This document shows positions 47,452 through 57,879 of a DNA stretch of 64,000 bases, piece by piece. Position numbers and translations under genes: made by a program. Location of the stretch: assembly GCF_021869535.1 (NCBI RefSeq), contig NW_026262581.1:74429955-74493954 (forward strand). The letters run 5' to 3'. The notes under the pieces were generated by a model, which did not search any database, was not told where the DNA came from, and saw only the letters and a list, made by a program, of their open reading frames with translations. The first letter of the stretch is position 1. The number at the start of each line of letters is the position of its first letter. This DNA comes from Mytilus californianus. Its lineage: Eukaryota > Mollusca > Bivalvia > Mytilida > Mytilidae.

Positions 47452-48921
47452 AATGAGTTTGGGAAGGCATTAGATGACGGGAAAGAAATTAGAGTAATTT
47501 TTTGTGATATAAGTAAGGCATTTGACAGAGTTTGGCATCAGGGGTTGTTGAGAAAATTGGAAGCTATTGGCATTAAAGGTTCTATTTTGGCATGGGTAAA
47601 AAATTATCTATCTGATAGAAAGCAAAGGGTTGTAATTAATAATGTATCATCCGAGTGGGGCAATATAAAGGCTGGAGTACCCCAGGGGTCGATCCTGGGA
47701 CCTCTTTTATTTTTGATATTTATCAATGATATCATATCTGATATACAGTCCACTATTAAGATGTTTGCTGATGATACAAGTTTATATTTGATAGTAGATG
47801 ACCTCCGAGAATCGGCAAACAACTTGAATAGTGATCTCGCAAAAATCCATAGATGGTCTTCAGATTGGCTAGTGACCTTAAACCCTCAGAAAACCGAGAC
47901 CATGACAATTTCACGGAAACTTCACAAACCTGATCATCCAAAACTTAACATGAACAACGTAACTGTAACTGAGGTATCCATCCATAAACACCTTGGATTG
48001 CATATTTCAAGCGATGGCACTTGGCATAAACATATTGATGTAATAACCGAAAAGACATACAAACGACTGAATGTTCTACGAAAATTTAAATTCATCCTTG
48101 ACAGACGAACACTCGAGACAATATACCTAACATATATAAGACCATTATTAGAATATGCTGATGTTATTTGGGACAACAATACACATCTTTTGATTGATAA
48201 AATTGAAAAAGTACAAGCAGAGGCTGCCAGGATCGTAACTGGGGGTACTAGGTTGGTGTCCATAGAGAGATTATATCTCGAAACGGGTTGGTAAAAGCTT
48301 AAAGATCGAAGGGAGGGCCACAGATTAATTTATTTTTACAAGATGAAAAATCATATTACTCCGGAATATTTATCAAACTTAGTTCCAGAATCCCATGCAA
48401 CCATACATAATCATAATACGAGAAACTCGTCACTAATCCCCCCTGTTCGAACAAGAACAGCCCTGTATTCGAATTATTATTTACCGGCAGCTGTACGTTC
48501 ATGGAATCTCCTCCCTGAGAATGCTAAGACCAGTACTTCGGTGGGGGCATTTAGGAATTGTGTCCAGTCTCGGGTGACTAAGCCTCCAAATTATTATTAC
48601 ATTGGTAAGCGATTAGGTCAAATTTATCACTCAAGACTTCGAATGCAATGCAGTTCTCTAAATCAACATCTGTTTGTAAAAAATATAGTAACCTCACCAC
48701 TTTGTTTATGTGGTGCTATAGAAACAACAGCGCATTACTTGTTGCACTGCCCCCGATTTCACATCATGCGTGAACAGCATTTTTATAACATCAATATCAT
48801 ACATTTCTTGTCGGAAGAAATTTTGCTACACGGTTCAACGGATTTCAGCTACGAACAAAACATTGAAATATTCTTGGCAGTTCAAACATTCATACTCAGT
48901 AGCAAAAGATTTGTCATATGA
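47452..48921 (+). pseudogene. LINE reverse transcriptase, catalytic half and C-terminal region
   Basis: The RT catalytic motifs are present in order: FCDISKAFDRVWHQGL (motif A), GVPQGSILGPLLFLIFINDI (motif B), MFADDTSLYL (motif C with the DD pair), LNPQKTE, and HLGLHISSDGTW. Then come the typical post-RT segment RPLLEYADVIWD and a C-terminal CLCG...HYLLHCPRF cysteine-histidine cluster. One in-frame TAA at 48292-48294 follows YLETGW, where related elements continue. Only that stop and the upstream insertion disable it, so it is fairly young. Jockey/CR1-like placement is by motif style only. Confidence 0.87.
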
Positions 48922-49280
48922 TTACAATCATCTTGTTCAACAAGTAATACTTATATCTTAAATAATTGTGTCCGTTCAGAAACATACACTTTATTATTGT
49001 TTATCTGATGTAAAAAAAAAAAAAATTCTCTTTCGTGTTCACAACCTTATTACATGTATATGTTTTGTTTGTTTTCCATCTAGTGTAACATTGTTAATTT
49101 TTTTACACTCTACTCCTTGAGTATTACAATATGAAATGTTCTTATTTGAATTAGGAAACGGATTAATATAAGCTAACAGCTTGTTTCTAGATCCTATTAA
49201 TTATTCACTTGTATTAATATGTAAATGCCAATTTGTGTACATTACTTAACCTGAATTTAATTAATAAAATATGTTTACAC
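48922..49280 (+). other. LINE 3' untranslated region
   Basis: AT-rich, with an internal A run near 49012, running from the LINE stop codon to the right target duplication. No gene. Confidence 0.6.
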
Positions 49281-49729
49281 TAGCCGATTTTATCGTCGGG
49301 TCATAGTTAATAATTCATTTCATCACAGAATGGTACAGAATGCAAACAGGGTAATAAAAAATGGCGCCGATTGCATTCCCAACTTCACAAACCATTATAA
49401 AACACTTCACATCAAATAAATCAAACTTATTTTGGTCATTTTATATGACAAAATATATCTACTTTATGATAAAACTTATATTTATTTACGATTAGAATTA
49501 TTTGGTTAATTTTTTTAGCAGTTCCAATAGTTTTTCAGTCAGACGCTACCAAAATCCATATATCTCGCGAAGTCTCGGGGACTCCGAGATTTTATCAATT
49601 TTATGCTGAAAAGCCTGTCAGATTCATTTCCCGTTAGATATACTGTTCTCAGCTTAGATGTATTTGGCAAAACCTTTGTTTCGAAACTTTGGGTCTGCAA
49701 TACTCTTCAACTTTGTACTTTAATATTAT

Positions 49730-49765
49730 ATGAGTCTTTGTAGACGAAATGCGCGTCTGACGTAC
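49730..49765 (+). pseudogene. hammerhead remnant (X copy 4, second pass)
   Basis: Same 5'-deleted form as at 31208, with one further change (tctgacgtac). Confidence 0.55.
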
Positions 49766-49797
49766 AACATTTTAATCTTGGTATCTATACATTTTTA

Positions 49798-50379
49798 TAC
49801 TGCAATCAGCTATTTTACTATACAGATAAAGCTATACGTATAAACATTAGCTTTATACGTCAATGACCTCAACTAACCTATTAGCCACGCCTACCTACCG
49901 GAACTACTGTATTTCATCAACAATGTCACGTCACAACCATGACAACGTGTAGTAACAATTGTCAAACTTTTGTAAATTTAAACTTGTTGTCTTGAAATTC
50001 GTAATTTACATACCATGTTTATTAAATATTATTAAATTAGTTTATTTTCTCTTTCTAATTCCTAAAAATGTCAATGTCTTATCGCCTGGACTTTATGAGT
50101 TACTACGCTTATAGGGAAATACCCAACAATGGTACCCCAAGAGGGAAATTCCAAACACTTTTTTTTTTAACAATAAATTTGTTACGTATTTTATTTATTT
50201 TAATGTTTTTTATCGATTTCAGTATAGAGACAATATACGTATAGTGTCTTGAAATATGAAATTTATTTGTATTCGGCACGAAACGGGGAAATGCTCGGTA
50301 AACCTCGCATTACCCCCGTTTCTTAGCCTCATACAAATAAATTTCATATTTCAAGACACTATACGTATATTGTCTAATT
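49798..50379. mobile_element. about 580-bp hairpin-bearing insertion in X
   Basis: Other X copies read cattttta-tatatctacatagg here, for example at 43261. In this copy about 580 bp intervene, starting ctgcaatcagctatttta and ending ttgtctaattata. Its right portion is a perfect long inverted repeat (50228-50375). Confidence 0.7.
50228..50375. repeat. inverted repeat with perfect 45-bp arms
   Basis: Arms 50228-50272 (agacaatatacgtatagtgt...) and 50331-50375 are exact reverse complements. The 58-base centre is GC-richer (cgaaacggggaaatgctcgg ... cccccgtttcttag) and partly self-complementary. Confidence 0.93.
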
Positions 50380-51241
50380 ATATATCTACATAGGATACAT
50401 ATCTTTTTTTTTAATATTAATTGGTTCTCTTGAGAGCATATTCAGGTATTTATAAATCTTCTTCAGGACTAAGTTTTCCCCATAGAATATTTGGATTGAT
50501 TAAAGTAACTTCAGGAAATCCTTAAAATTTGAGATGTTTTTATAAACCGAAATAATTGTCAGTTTACGAGAGGTCCCAATGTAGCTGGTGTGTTACTCTC
50601 AAAACTAAAATACGTAACATTGTTATAAGCTGCATGCCAGAGAGTTACACTTCACATGGAAATTGGACTTTCAATTTCTCTATACAACATCTACCGTGAG
50701 TACAGACGACAGCTTCAATAATGAGTATAAGAAATATTTGAAGCCATCAAGGAAACAAAATATGAAGATATGACAGACGAAATAAATGCATCCAGATTAT
50801 TTTAGCAAATTGAGTGCTTAAATTTATATTGCGAGTGGTCTGTGCAATTTGCGTTATACATTCGGTTTGCAGAAACTAAGAATTTCAATAGGATTGGGAC
50901 TTTGTATGTATATTAAACACGAAGAAAAACTGATGTACACTCCCAAGTAATAAATAAAATAGTTAAGCCTTAAAAGGTAAATTCATATAGTAGCTGTATA
51001 CATTTTTCCATTTCCAACTAATATACATCATCGCTTTTAATTGACTTTTGTAAGAATCTACACATAATTACTTATTTTCAATAAAGGTCTTTTAAAAATC
51101 ATCGGTATATAATTCTATTCAGTCAATTATTTCAAATCTAAAGCCCAAAAAAAATCAGCAACATTTTTTTTTGTTACCAGTCAGCGGTCTCGGGTTCACG
51201 TATTGCTTTTCTTTTTTTTTAAAGAAAGCAACTTGTTTTAT

Positions 51242-51424
51242 TTATCTATGAATAATTGCAGTGTGTTTATTTACAATATAAATTTTGAAACCCATTGAAA
51301 TATCATCTAGAAAATTATTCGAAAAGACTTCCAAAATTTCATAAATTTGGTGTAAAATGACGGTGGGCATGGATAACATAAACAAGCTCCGTTGGAAGTT
51401 GGTCATGATACTATTTGGCTTCAA
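51242..51424 (-). other. 60-codon open frame conserved between X copies
   Basis: Counterpart of 22119-22301; the core residues MTNFQRSLFMLSMPTVILHQ are identical. No function recognised. Confidence 0.3.
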
Positions 51425-52892
51425 TTTTTAAAACAGAATAATAAAGTACTAACACCACACATAACTGTTTTGTCCAGGTTTTTATTATAAAAAGTGGTAA
51501 ATTTAGAAAATGTTAGTATTGTCGCCTATGGCAGAATACATAGTACCGTTTTCCCTATACTGAAGATAGCAAGGGAAATCAAAATCAATCAGACTTTAGT
51601 TATATTACACTATTTTGAAGCTTTTGATTACTACATTTGATTTTTATCACCAAGAATAGACATTTTTCAGTGAGACCAATACTGTGTTGAGAAAAGTGCT
51701 GAGTCATCATAATAAGTCAAATTGATGGGTGCTGATATAAAACTTTATTCTAGGATTTTAATATTAACTATATTGTATAAAATGCACCAAACTCTAGTTC
51801 TTTTGTATTTGTTTTCACCTTTTGCAATGATTAATTCAATTGGAAACACCAGAATTCAAGTCGCAACAAATATTTTAACTGAAATATTTGCCATTTTTGC
51901 TGTGTAATTCCCTAAATGTATCACTTGGGTATTTCTCAAGACATAATCTATTAAAATGGGAAATTGTCTGGTTAAGTTTGTACTGTTTATGGAGTTAGGC
52001 AATATTTGGTCTTAATAGAAGCATTTTCAGTGTTAAAATTGTCCAGCTAAGAAAAAAAGAGGCCCAATTGAGGCTTAATTTATATAGAATTTATACTCTC
52101 CTGTGTGAAGAATTGTTCACATTCTTGGCAATTCATGCAGCAAATATTTCAATAGTGCTTCATTTTGAAGTTTCTATCTTTTATTAAATCAAGCATTTAT
52201 AATTTTTCATTGTCTACTGCTTGAAAGGACTTTTGTTGGAAATGAATACTTCCAAGGGACATAATTCAGCTTTTTCATAGATTGATACAGTCAACAAAGG
52301 CAACTTTACAGCTGAGTATTTTGCATATTTAATGTTTTAAGTGTCTAATATCTTTGTTTTTGTCATCTCAAGACAGAAGAAAGGATTTTACAGCAAGTTC
52401 TGAAATTTTGAACCACAATATGGCATATACTAAAGCATGGAATGGAGATTAGTATGAAAAATCTAGAATTTGTGGTTAGGTTGTAAATTTTGGATAAATT
52501 GAATACAAATTGAATGGAACTGTAATTTTTATCTGTTTAAATGGTACTGTTTATTATTTTTTTGAAATAAGATCAGATATGATTGGATACAGGTTGTTTA
52601 TTAAGCCTTATCTGAAAGAAGTACAGAAAGAGGTAAACCAGCATGTAGGGATAGGGACATAAAATGATCCATGTTTCTTTAAGTGATGGGGACATACAAG
52701 AATTTATTATAGCCAAGGTTTTCACAATAACCCAGTATTGCATTAATGGTGTAATAAGAATTCTTTATATCTTTATTCCACAGTATAGGTAGGGAAAATA
52801 GTACTATTTTCCCAGCATAAGGTTGGCCTTATGTGTACCCAAGACAGATGAAGGAAGTCAACTTAGGAGCGCTGTGATTGGATGTAAGGGTA

Positions 52893-53165
52893 AATTTTGA
52901 AACCCATTGAAATATTTTGTAGAGAATTATTCGAAAAGACTTCCAAAATTTCATGAATTTGGTGTAAAATTACGGTGGGCATGAATAACATAAACAAGCT
53001 CCGTTGGAAGTTGGTCATGATACCAGAGACATATATACACATGTGTATATATGTCTCTGATGATACTATTTGGCTTCAATTTATAAAACAGAATAATAAA
53101 GAAGTAACACCACACGTAACTGTTTTGTCCAGGTTTTTATTATAAAAAGTGGTAAATCTAGAAGT
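52893..53165 (+). repeat. extra partial copy of an internal X segment
   Basis: After X ends at 52892 the sequence restarts at the X-internal phrase aattttgaaacccattgaaa (as at 51283) and continues for about 270 bp to gtggtaaat. It carries the 36-bp palindrome insertion. Confidence 0.7.
53017..53066. mobile_element. 36-bp perfect palindrome with 7-bp target duplication
   Basis: cagagacatatatacaca and its exact reverse complement form a 36-bp palindrome at 53024-53059, flanked by atgatac at 53017-53023 and 53060-53066. The paralogous sites (near 51406 and 22279) have a single atgatac. It is therefore an insertion made of little more than fused terminal inverted repeats. Confidence 0.9.
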
Positions 53166-53305
53166 AGTAATTAAGGCTCTTCAAAATGTTCGTCAAAATA
53201 AAAAAAAATAATTATTATTTATTGAAAACGATCAGATGATGAATTTTCGGTTTTAATATATTAAATACGAAAATGTAAAATAGTGCAAGGAGATTTTGAA
53301 AGACG
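53165..53305 (-). repeat. inverted partner of 46505-46645
   Basis: Reverse complement of that segment with small changes; it joins X-derived sequence at its left. Confidence 0.6.
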
Positions 53306-53375
53306 ACAGGATAATTGATACTTAGGTTTTATGAATGTAAAATAGTTTTTAGGAAATTTTGAAGTTTGTTTTATT

Positions 53376-53536
53376 CAGAGGCGGATTAAGGGGGGGGGCA
53401 GGGGGCCTGGCCCCCCCCCTTTTTTGGGGAAAAATTTGGTTGATTATATAGGGAATCACTGAAGCATGACTGGAGCGGGCCCCCTCTTAGGCAGTCAGTG
53501 GGCCCCCACTTATGAAAATTTCTAGATCCGCCACTG
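53376..53536 (+). mobile_element. MITE, second CAGTGGCGGATCC subtype, third copy
   Basis: Start cagaggcggattaag, long G and C runs, interior aatttggttgattatatagg, inverted end agatccgccactg. The pentamer ttatt is present on both sides. Confidence 0.65.
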
Positions 53537-54329
53537 TTATTGATGTTATATTTTTATAATTTTGACCACAAGTAGCAGAGCTTTGTGTGACCATTGTGAT
53601 AATGTACCGATGTAAACGCGTTATCTAATTAATTAAAAGCTCCTGGTCAACTGTTCTCATAACTGTGTAAACTAAACTTTCTCTGATGTCTTATATAACA
53701 GCTACGGTGTAAGGGTTGTAAGTGTTTCTTTGTGATGTTAAAGTTGCGTTGCAAAAAAAAATCGGTTGTTGTACTAATTAATTAGATTACAAGACAGTAA
53801 GTGAGTATGAAATTATTCATAATTGATACTGAGAGAATCTTACTTATATAGAGCGACGCCTGTTGTTACCATATGTTGACATAATGGCTACATTGAAAGT
53901 CCATGCAGGTGGAGTGAGATGTAGACTTTACGAATGAGACAATAGCCTATTCAAATGATTTTTTAGTAATCCAATTTGGAAAAAATAGAAAGACAATATA
54001 AATACTAAAAAAAGATCTTGCGAGGTTAATGATTTTTTTTCTTATTATAATTACGTTTTTAATTGGGTTTTTTTAGTCGTTAAGTACTTTAGGATACCTT
54101 ACATATGCCATGCTCTCGTATACGTCACAAGTGAAATGCAGATCGGCGCAAATGCAAAACGCCGGTTTAAGATAAATTAACTAAAAGATTTGCCCCTTAC
54201 AAAATAAATAAAATCTGCTATTTGTTCTGCCTTTCTTAATACATTTGTCCTGCCTTTCTTAATACAATAATCTGAAATCCATTTTTAATTCATCAAAAAG
54301 TCGCGCGGTGAAAATCTTTCTCCTGTCTT
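53537..54329. other. AT-rich spacer
   Basis: No coding or repeat structure recognised beyond a short local duplication (tgcctttcttaatacatttg repeated near 54225 and 54245). Confidence 0.4.
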
Positions 54330-55290
54330 ACTTAAAAAATGTCTTACTTCAAACCAGAAACAAAAAGCAAATATGAACTGCACCAAAAAAAAAAACCCAC
54401 TAAACAACATGCTTCATACTTGGGACATGTGCTTATGAATACACCTGTTTTAAAAGAATTTACATACATACCATAAGACAATAGTGTAACTTTACCATGT
54501 AAAAGACCCCCTTTAAAAGTTAATGAAAAAACGTGTTCAAATAAAAAAAAAGCAACACCTCACAACAGTTCATAAATGTGGCCTTTAAACAAATTTATGT
54601 TTAGAAATGGGTATTAAGTGATAATTTCCGGTTTGATTATGTTAGTTGTTTTGTTGTTTTCAATTTAGTTTGTTTATTTATAAGTACAAGGTGTAAGCTG
54701 TTTTGTCTAGGCTGTAAATAGCTTTCTCAATGAATTGGTTTTGGTCATCAAGGTGAAGAGAATACAGTGCAATTCAAATTATATATAATATTTACAATTA
54801 AACTTGCAGGCCTTTTTTCATGACCCACAATTTAAAATATAAGAAAACATCAAAATAAAAAGGGACATTCAAAAAATATCTTCAAATCAAGTTAAAGGTT
54901 TTAAAAAGTTTTTGTTTTTAACAAAAGAGGTTTGTCATCTAAATCTTTCAAGAGCACAAAGCACACAACTTAAAATTGCCAATGCTTACTACCCTAAGCA
55001 TCACAAAAACCTTGCAGAGCAGGTGTAAGGATCTTAATAATGAACAATATCAAGCCATGGTTCAAATAACCATGAACATATCTCAAATTCCAATAAAAAC
55101 AGCTTTTAAGTTTCACGTATTGTATTTCTTTTTTTAAGCACAAATAATCATTAATTGATTAAATTTCTTCACATTTGTATTTGAACATAAGCCTAGAAAC
55201 TAACTCTAAGTTATCTAAAAAAACAATTATCTAATATTTAATGCCAAACAAGCATTTGGGTTTACGATTGCATTTCTTTTTTTTAAAGAA
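54330..55290 (-). mobile_element. reverse-oriented copy of the LINE-splitting element
   Basis: Reverse complement of 44341-45290 joined directly to 45944-46160, that is, the same element without family C. Its end (aaagaaagcaacttgtt at 55275-55291) marks the element's terminus. Similar ends are found inside X near 22098 and 51226. Confidence 0.75.
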
Positions 55291-55313
55291 AGCAACTTGT
55301 TATTATTGTTACA

Positions 55314-55745
55314 TTTCAATGTAACCGTAGCCAGTGCCTTATTTATTTGCACTGGTCTTTTACTATCAGCTAGCACCATGCAATACAGAATCATTTATTT
55401 GCACTGTTGTATCAGCACCATGCAATGCAGGTTCATTTATATGGCACTGGTCTTGTTCTATCAGCACCATGCAATACAGGTTCCGATTTATATGACACTG
55501 GTCTTGTTCTATCAGCACTATGCAATACAGGTTCATTTATATGGCACTGGTCTTGGCACTGATCTTGTTCTAACAGCACCATGCAATGCAGGTTCATTTA
55601 TATGGCACTGGTCTTGGCACTGATCTTGTTCTAACAGCACCATGCAATGCAGGTTCATTTATATGGCACTGGTCTTGGCACTGATCTTGTTCTAACAGCA
55701 CCATGCAATGCAGGTTCATTTATATGGCACTGGTCATGTTCAATT
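55314..55745 (+). repeat. short satellite related to 16247-17927
   Basis: Monomers with gcaccatgcaatgcaggttc, atttatatggcactggtctt. In the right part three units of 61 bp (55543, 55604, 55665) carry an added cttggcactgat piece. It overlaps no gene. Confidence 0.85.
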
Positions 55746-55752
55746 ATGCATC

Positions 55753-57530
55753 CGTTATTGTCTCGCCTTGACAGAGTCAAAAAGCGAGACTTAGGTATGC
55801 TGTTTCCAACGGCGGCGGCGGGGTCAACAATGTATTATTTTGTGATTTAGTCAGTTTATGGCCATCGGGGAACCACTTGTGGTAGGTCAATGATATTTGG
55901 TATGCAGTTGAAAAAGCATTGGCACATCTCATTTCAATGGAGATAATTTGGCCCTGCCCCCTCAGTCATAGTCAATTGACTTTGAAACTTATGCTTGGAT
56001 AATATGTATTAGTTTGTGGTTAGATCAATTTAAGGGGAACCACTTGTGGTATGTCAAGGATATTTGGTATGCAGATGCATAAGCATTTGCAAGTCTTCTT
56101 TTCCATGGAGATTATTTGGCCCCACCCCCTATCAGGGTCCACTGACTTTGAAATTTTTACATTGTTTACAAGTTAAAGTTTGTGTTTAGGTTAGTGGATC
56201 ATAGTGTTAACAGTGGGGAATCTAGTGACAAAATATTACCTCCCCTGTAAACTAGATCTTTTCGATGTTTGTCACATTTTAGCAAGGACGCTATCAATTA
56301 TAAATTCACGGGAGAACGTTCTGGTAAATAGTAAAAATAGAAATAAGTTGAAATAAAAACAAAACTTCCATTTATTGTTATAATTTCCCTCCTTAAATAG
56401 AAAACGACGAGTACAGCATAATAAAGGAGCTAGGTGTTAAATTGGTTTAAAATGTTGCTATGCGAATAAAGTCATGGAGTACCAACTTCAATTTATTTTT
56501 TTATTGGCTATATACCTCTCTGGAACATGAAAATTTTCTGTTTATATATATGCAGCTAGATCAGAGAAAGTCAGGGAAAAAAATTTCAAAAGGCATCGAT
56601 TGATATGCATCAAAAGATTGGCACTTTTGAAATTAAGTTACTAAGCAAATTCAAACGGACCTTATCCCGATGCAAACATTGAATGTGAATAGATCGAGAA
56701 GACCGCAAATACATGTACAAAAATTGAGTCGACCTTTTCTTAAAATTGCATAAAAAAATAGTAAAAAGAAGCCTACTTTATAAGAATATTTATCTTTATT
56801 TTTTTAACCTGCACAGACAGATTTTTATATATTTTATCTTTATGAAAAGACAATATTTCTATATTGAATTTGCATGTAACAAGAGCAGACCGGTGTAATA
56901 AAAAACTTAGAATGTGAAAAATAAATATATTTTGGGAAATTATAACATGATAAGGACTATGTGGAACACTACAAAAATTGGTGAACCGAAATATCTTTAG
57001 ATTTTGTATGTACATGGATGTTTTTCCATTTTTTTTTATCAATATGCAGCAAAGATTGGCATTTTTTAGATTTCAGTTTCACAAGCTTTTAAAGAAATTA
57101 TCTCGACAAATACTGAACATAAAACATCGTGTATTTGCATGTATATTTCGGATAACACAGTTTAACAAATAATTTCTTTAAAATGAACAATTGTTATTTA
57201 GAAATAATTTTTTTATCAGTGTCGTCACCGGCATTGTTTTATTATTGAATTTTTCGACTCTATCATAAGAAGAGGTAATTTTCTTTTGTTCTTTTTCACT
57301 AGATTTCCGACTGTTAAGTTAAACTCTTATGATAAGTCAATGGTATTCGGTTCATATGCAGTTTTTGAAGCATTGGCATTTCTAATCTCCATGGTGGCTA
57401 TTTTGTACTGCACCTTATGTCATGTTCATTGACTCTGAATACTTTGCCTAGTTTACATGTTTCAATATTGCCAATTGGATTCAATATTTGCATTATAATT
57501 AAAATTGCAAACAGGCGAGACATATCTATG
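55753..57530 (+). mobile_element. family E core-repeat element, split by a DNA transposon
   Basis: It has a start palindrome (tgtctcgcc...agcgagac), a cggcggcggcgg tract, and ~170-bp cores sharing ggggaaccacttgtggta and ggtatgcag (about 55868 and 56036). After the insertion at 56211-57313 a third core (ttcggttcatatgcag) follows, with an end containing aggcgagacatatctatg. The layout is like families A-C, and there is no ORF. Confidence 0.6.
56207..57317. mobile_element. 1.1-kb DNA transposon with TTAA target duplication
   Basis: TTAA at 56207-56210 and 57314-57317 flanks an insert that begins cagtggggaatctagtga and ends with the inverted version (tcactagatttccgactg). The inverted similarity extends inward to attacctc/gaggtaat. 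No transposase frame is recognised; 56773-57042 and 56978-57172 are short open frames without similarity to known families. Confidence 0.75.
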
Positions 57531-57842
57531 TTTCAACAGTTTATTAAAGGAAAGTAGATGAAGATTATACAACTATTTAAATATTTGTATAAATAACAAT
57601 GTAAGTCGAAATCTAGCCTGTACATGTATTTGTTGAATTTTTCTAATGGAAGAATCCCTCTAGTATATAAAAAGAATACATTGCAAACAAATGTTTCTGA
57701 GTAAAACATATGGATGTAAATCAAATTGTAGTATTAATAAATACGAAATAAATTGCCCAACGGCTTGCCATATAGGCCACAAGAGTTCTGTTATGGTTTA
57801 TAATTTAATTTATATTGATTTCCGAGAGTAGTCATTAAACAT
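57531..57842 (-). other. 3' UTR of the Ig-domain gene (probable)
   Basis: It lies downstream of the minus-strand stop. tttatt at 57540-57545 gives a minus-strand aataaa, a plausible poly(A) signal about 335 bases after the stop, close to the edge of the family E element. Confidence 0.4.
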
Positions 57843-57879
57843 CCGGATTCTACAAATGTTCCTTGTAGTCATCTCGATA
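57843..57879 (-). pseudogene. remnant of an eighth cytoplasmic repeat, beyond the stop
   Basis: Directly after the stop codon the same frame still reads YRDDYKEHL, a stop (TAG), then NPDV, matching the ordinary repeat YRDDYMRRLQNPDV. Both stops sit where the repeats have glutamine codons (CAA to TAA, CAG to TAG), so the coding region once extended further. Confidence 0.75.

Larger units (their letters stand above)
43632..49291 (+). mobile_element. 5'-truncated Jockey/CR1-like LINE with 11-bp target duplication
   Basis: The LINE body 43643-49280 is flanked by tagccgatttt at 43632-43642 and 49281-49291. The intact site (gtagccgattttatcg) is present at about 20812, 30761 and 42750 in other X copies. 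It encodes an RT and a C-terminal CCHC-like region but no endonuclease domain, so it is 5'-truncated. There is no poly(A) tail; the 3' end reads ttaataaaatatgtttacac. It is split by a 3.1-kb insertion at 44341-47451 and carries a nonsense codon at 48292-48294. Confidence 0.88.
41113..52892 (+). repeat. repeat X, copy 4 (heavily interrupted)
   Basis: X sequence runs 41113-43426, then restarts at gaacatgtgacgttgaatca (an internal ~0.88-kb tandem duplication) to 43642. A LINE splits it there and it resumes at 49281. A hairpin-bearing insertion splits it again at about 49798-50379, and it ends at 52892. Only one copy of the ~1.2-kb terminal block is present here. Confidence 0.75.

Noticed and set aside
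19161-52892. X copies as long terminal repeats of a giant LTR element with Q as the interior
   Set aside because: No gag/pol, primer-binding site or TG...CA ends were seen, and Q is non-coding. Direct repeats alone are not enough.
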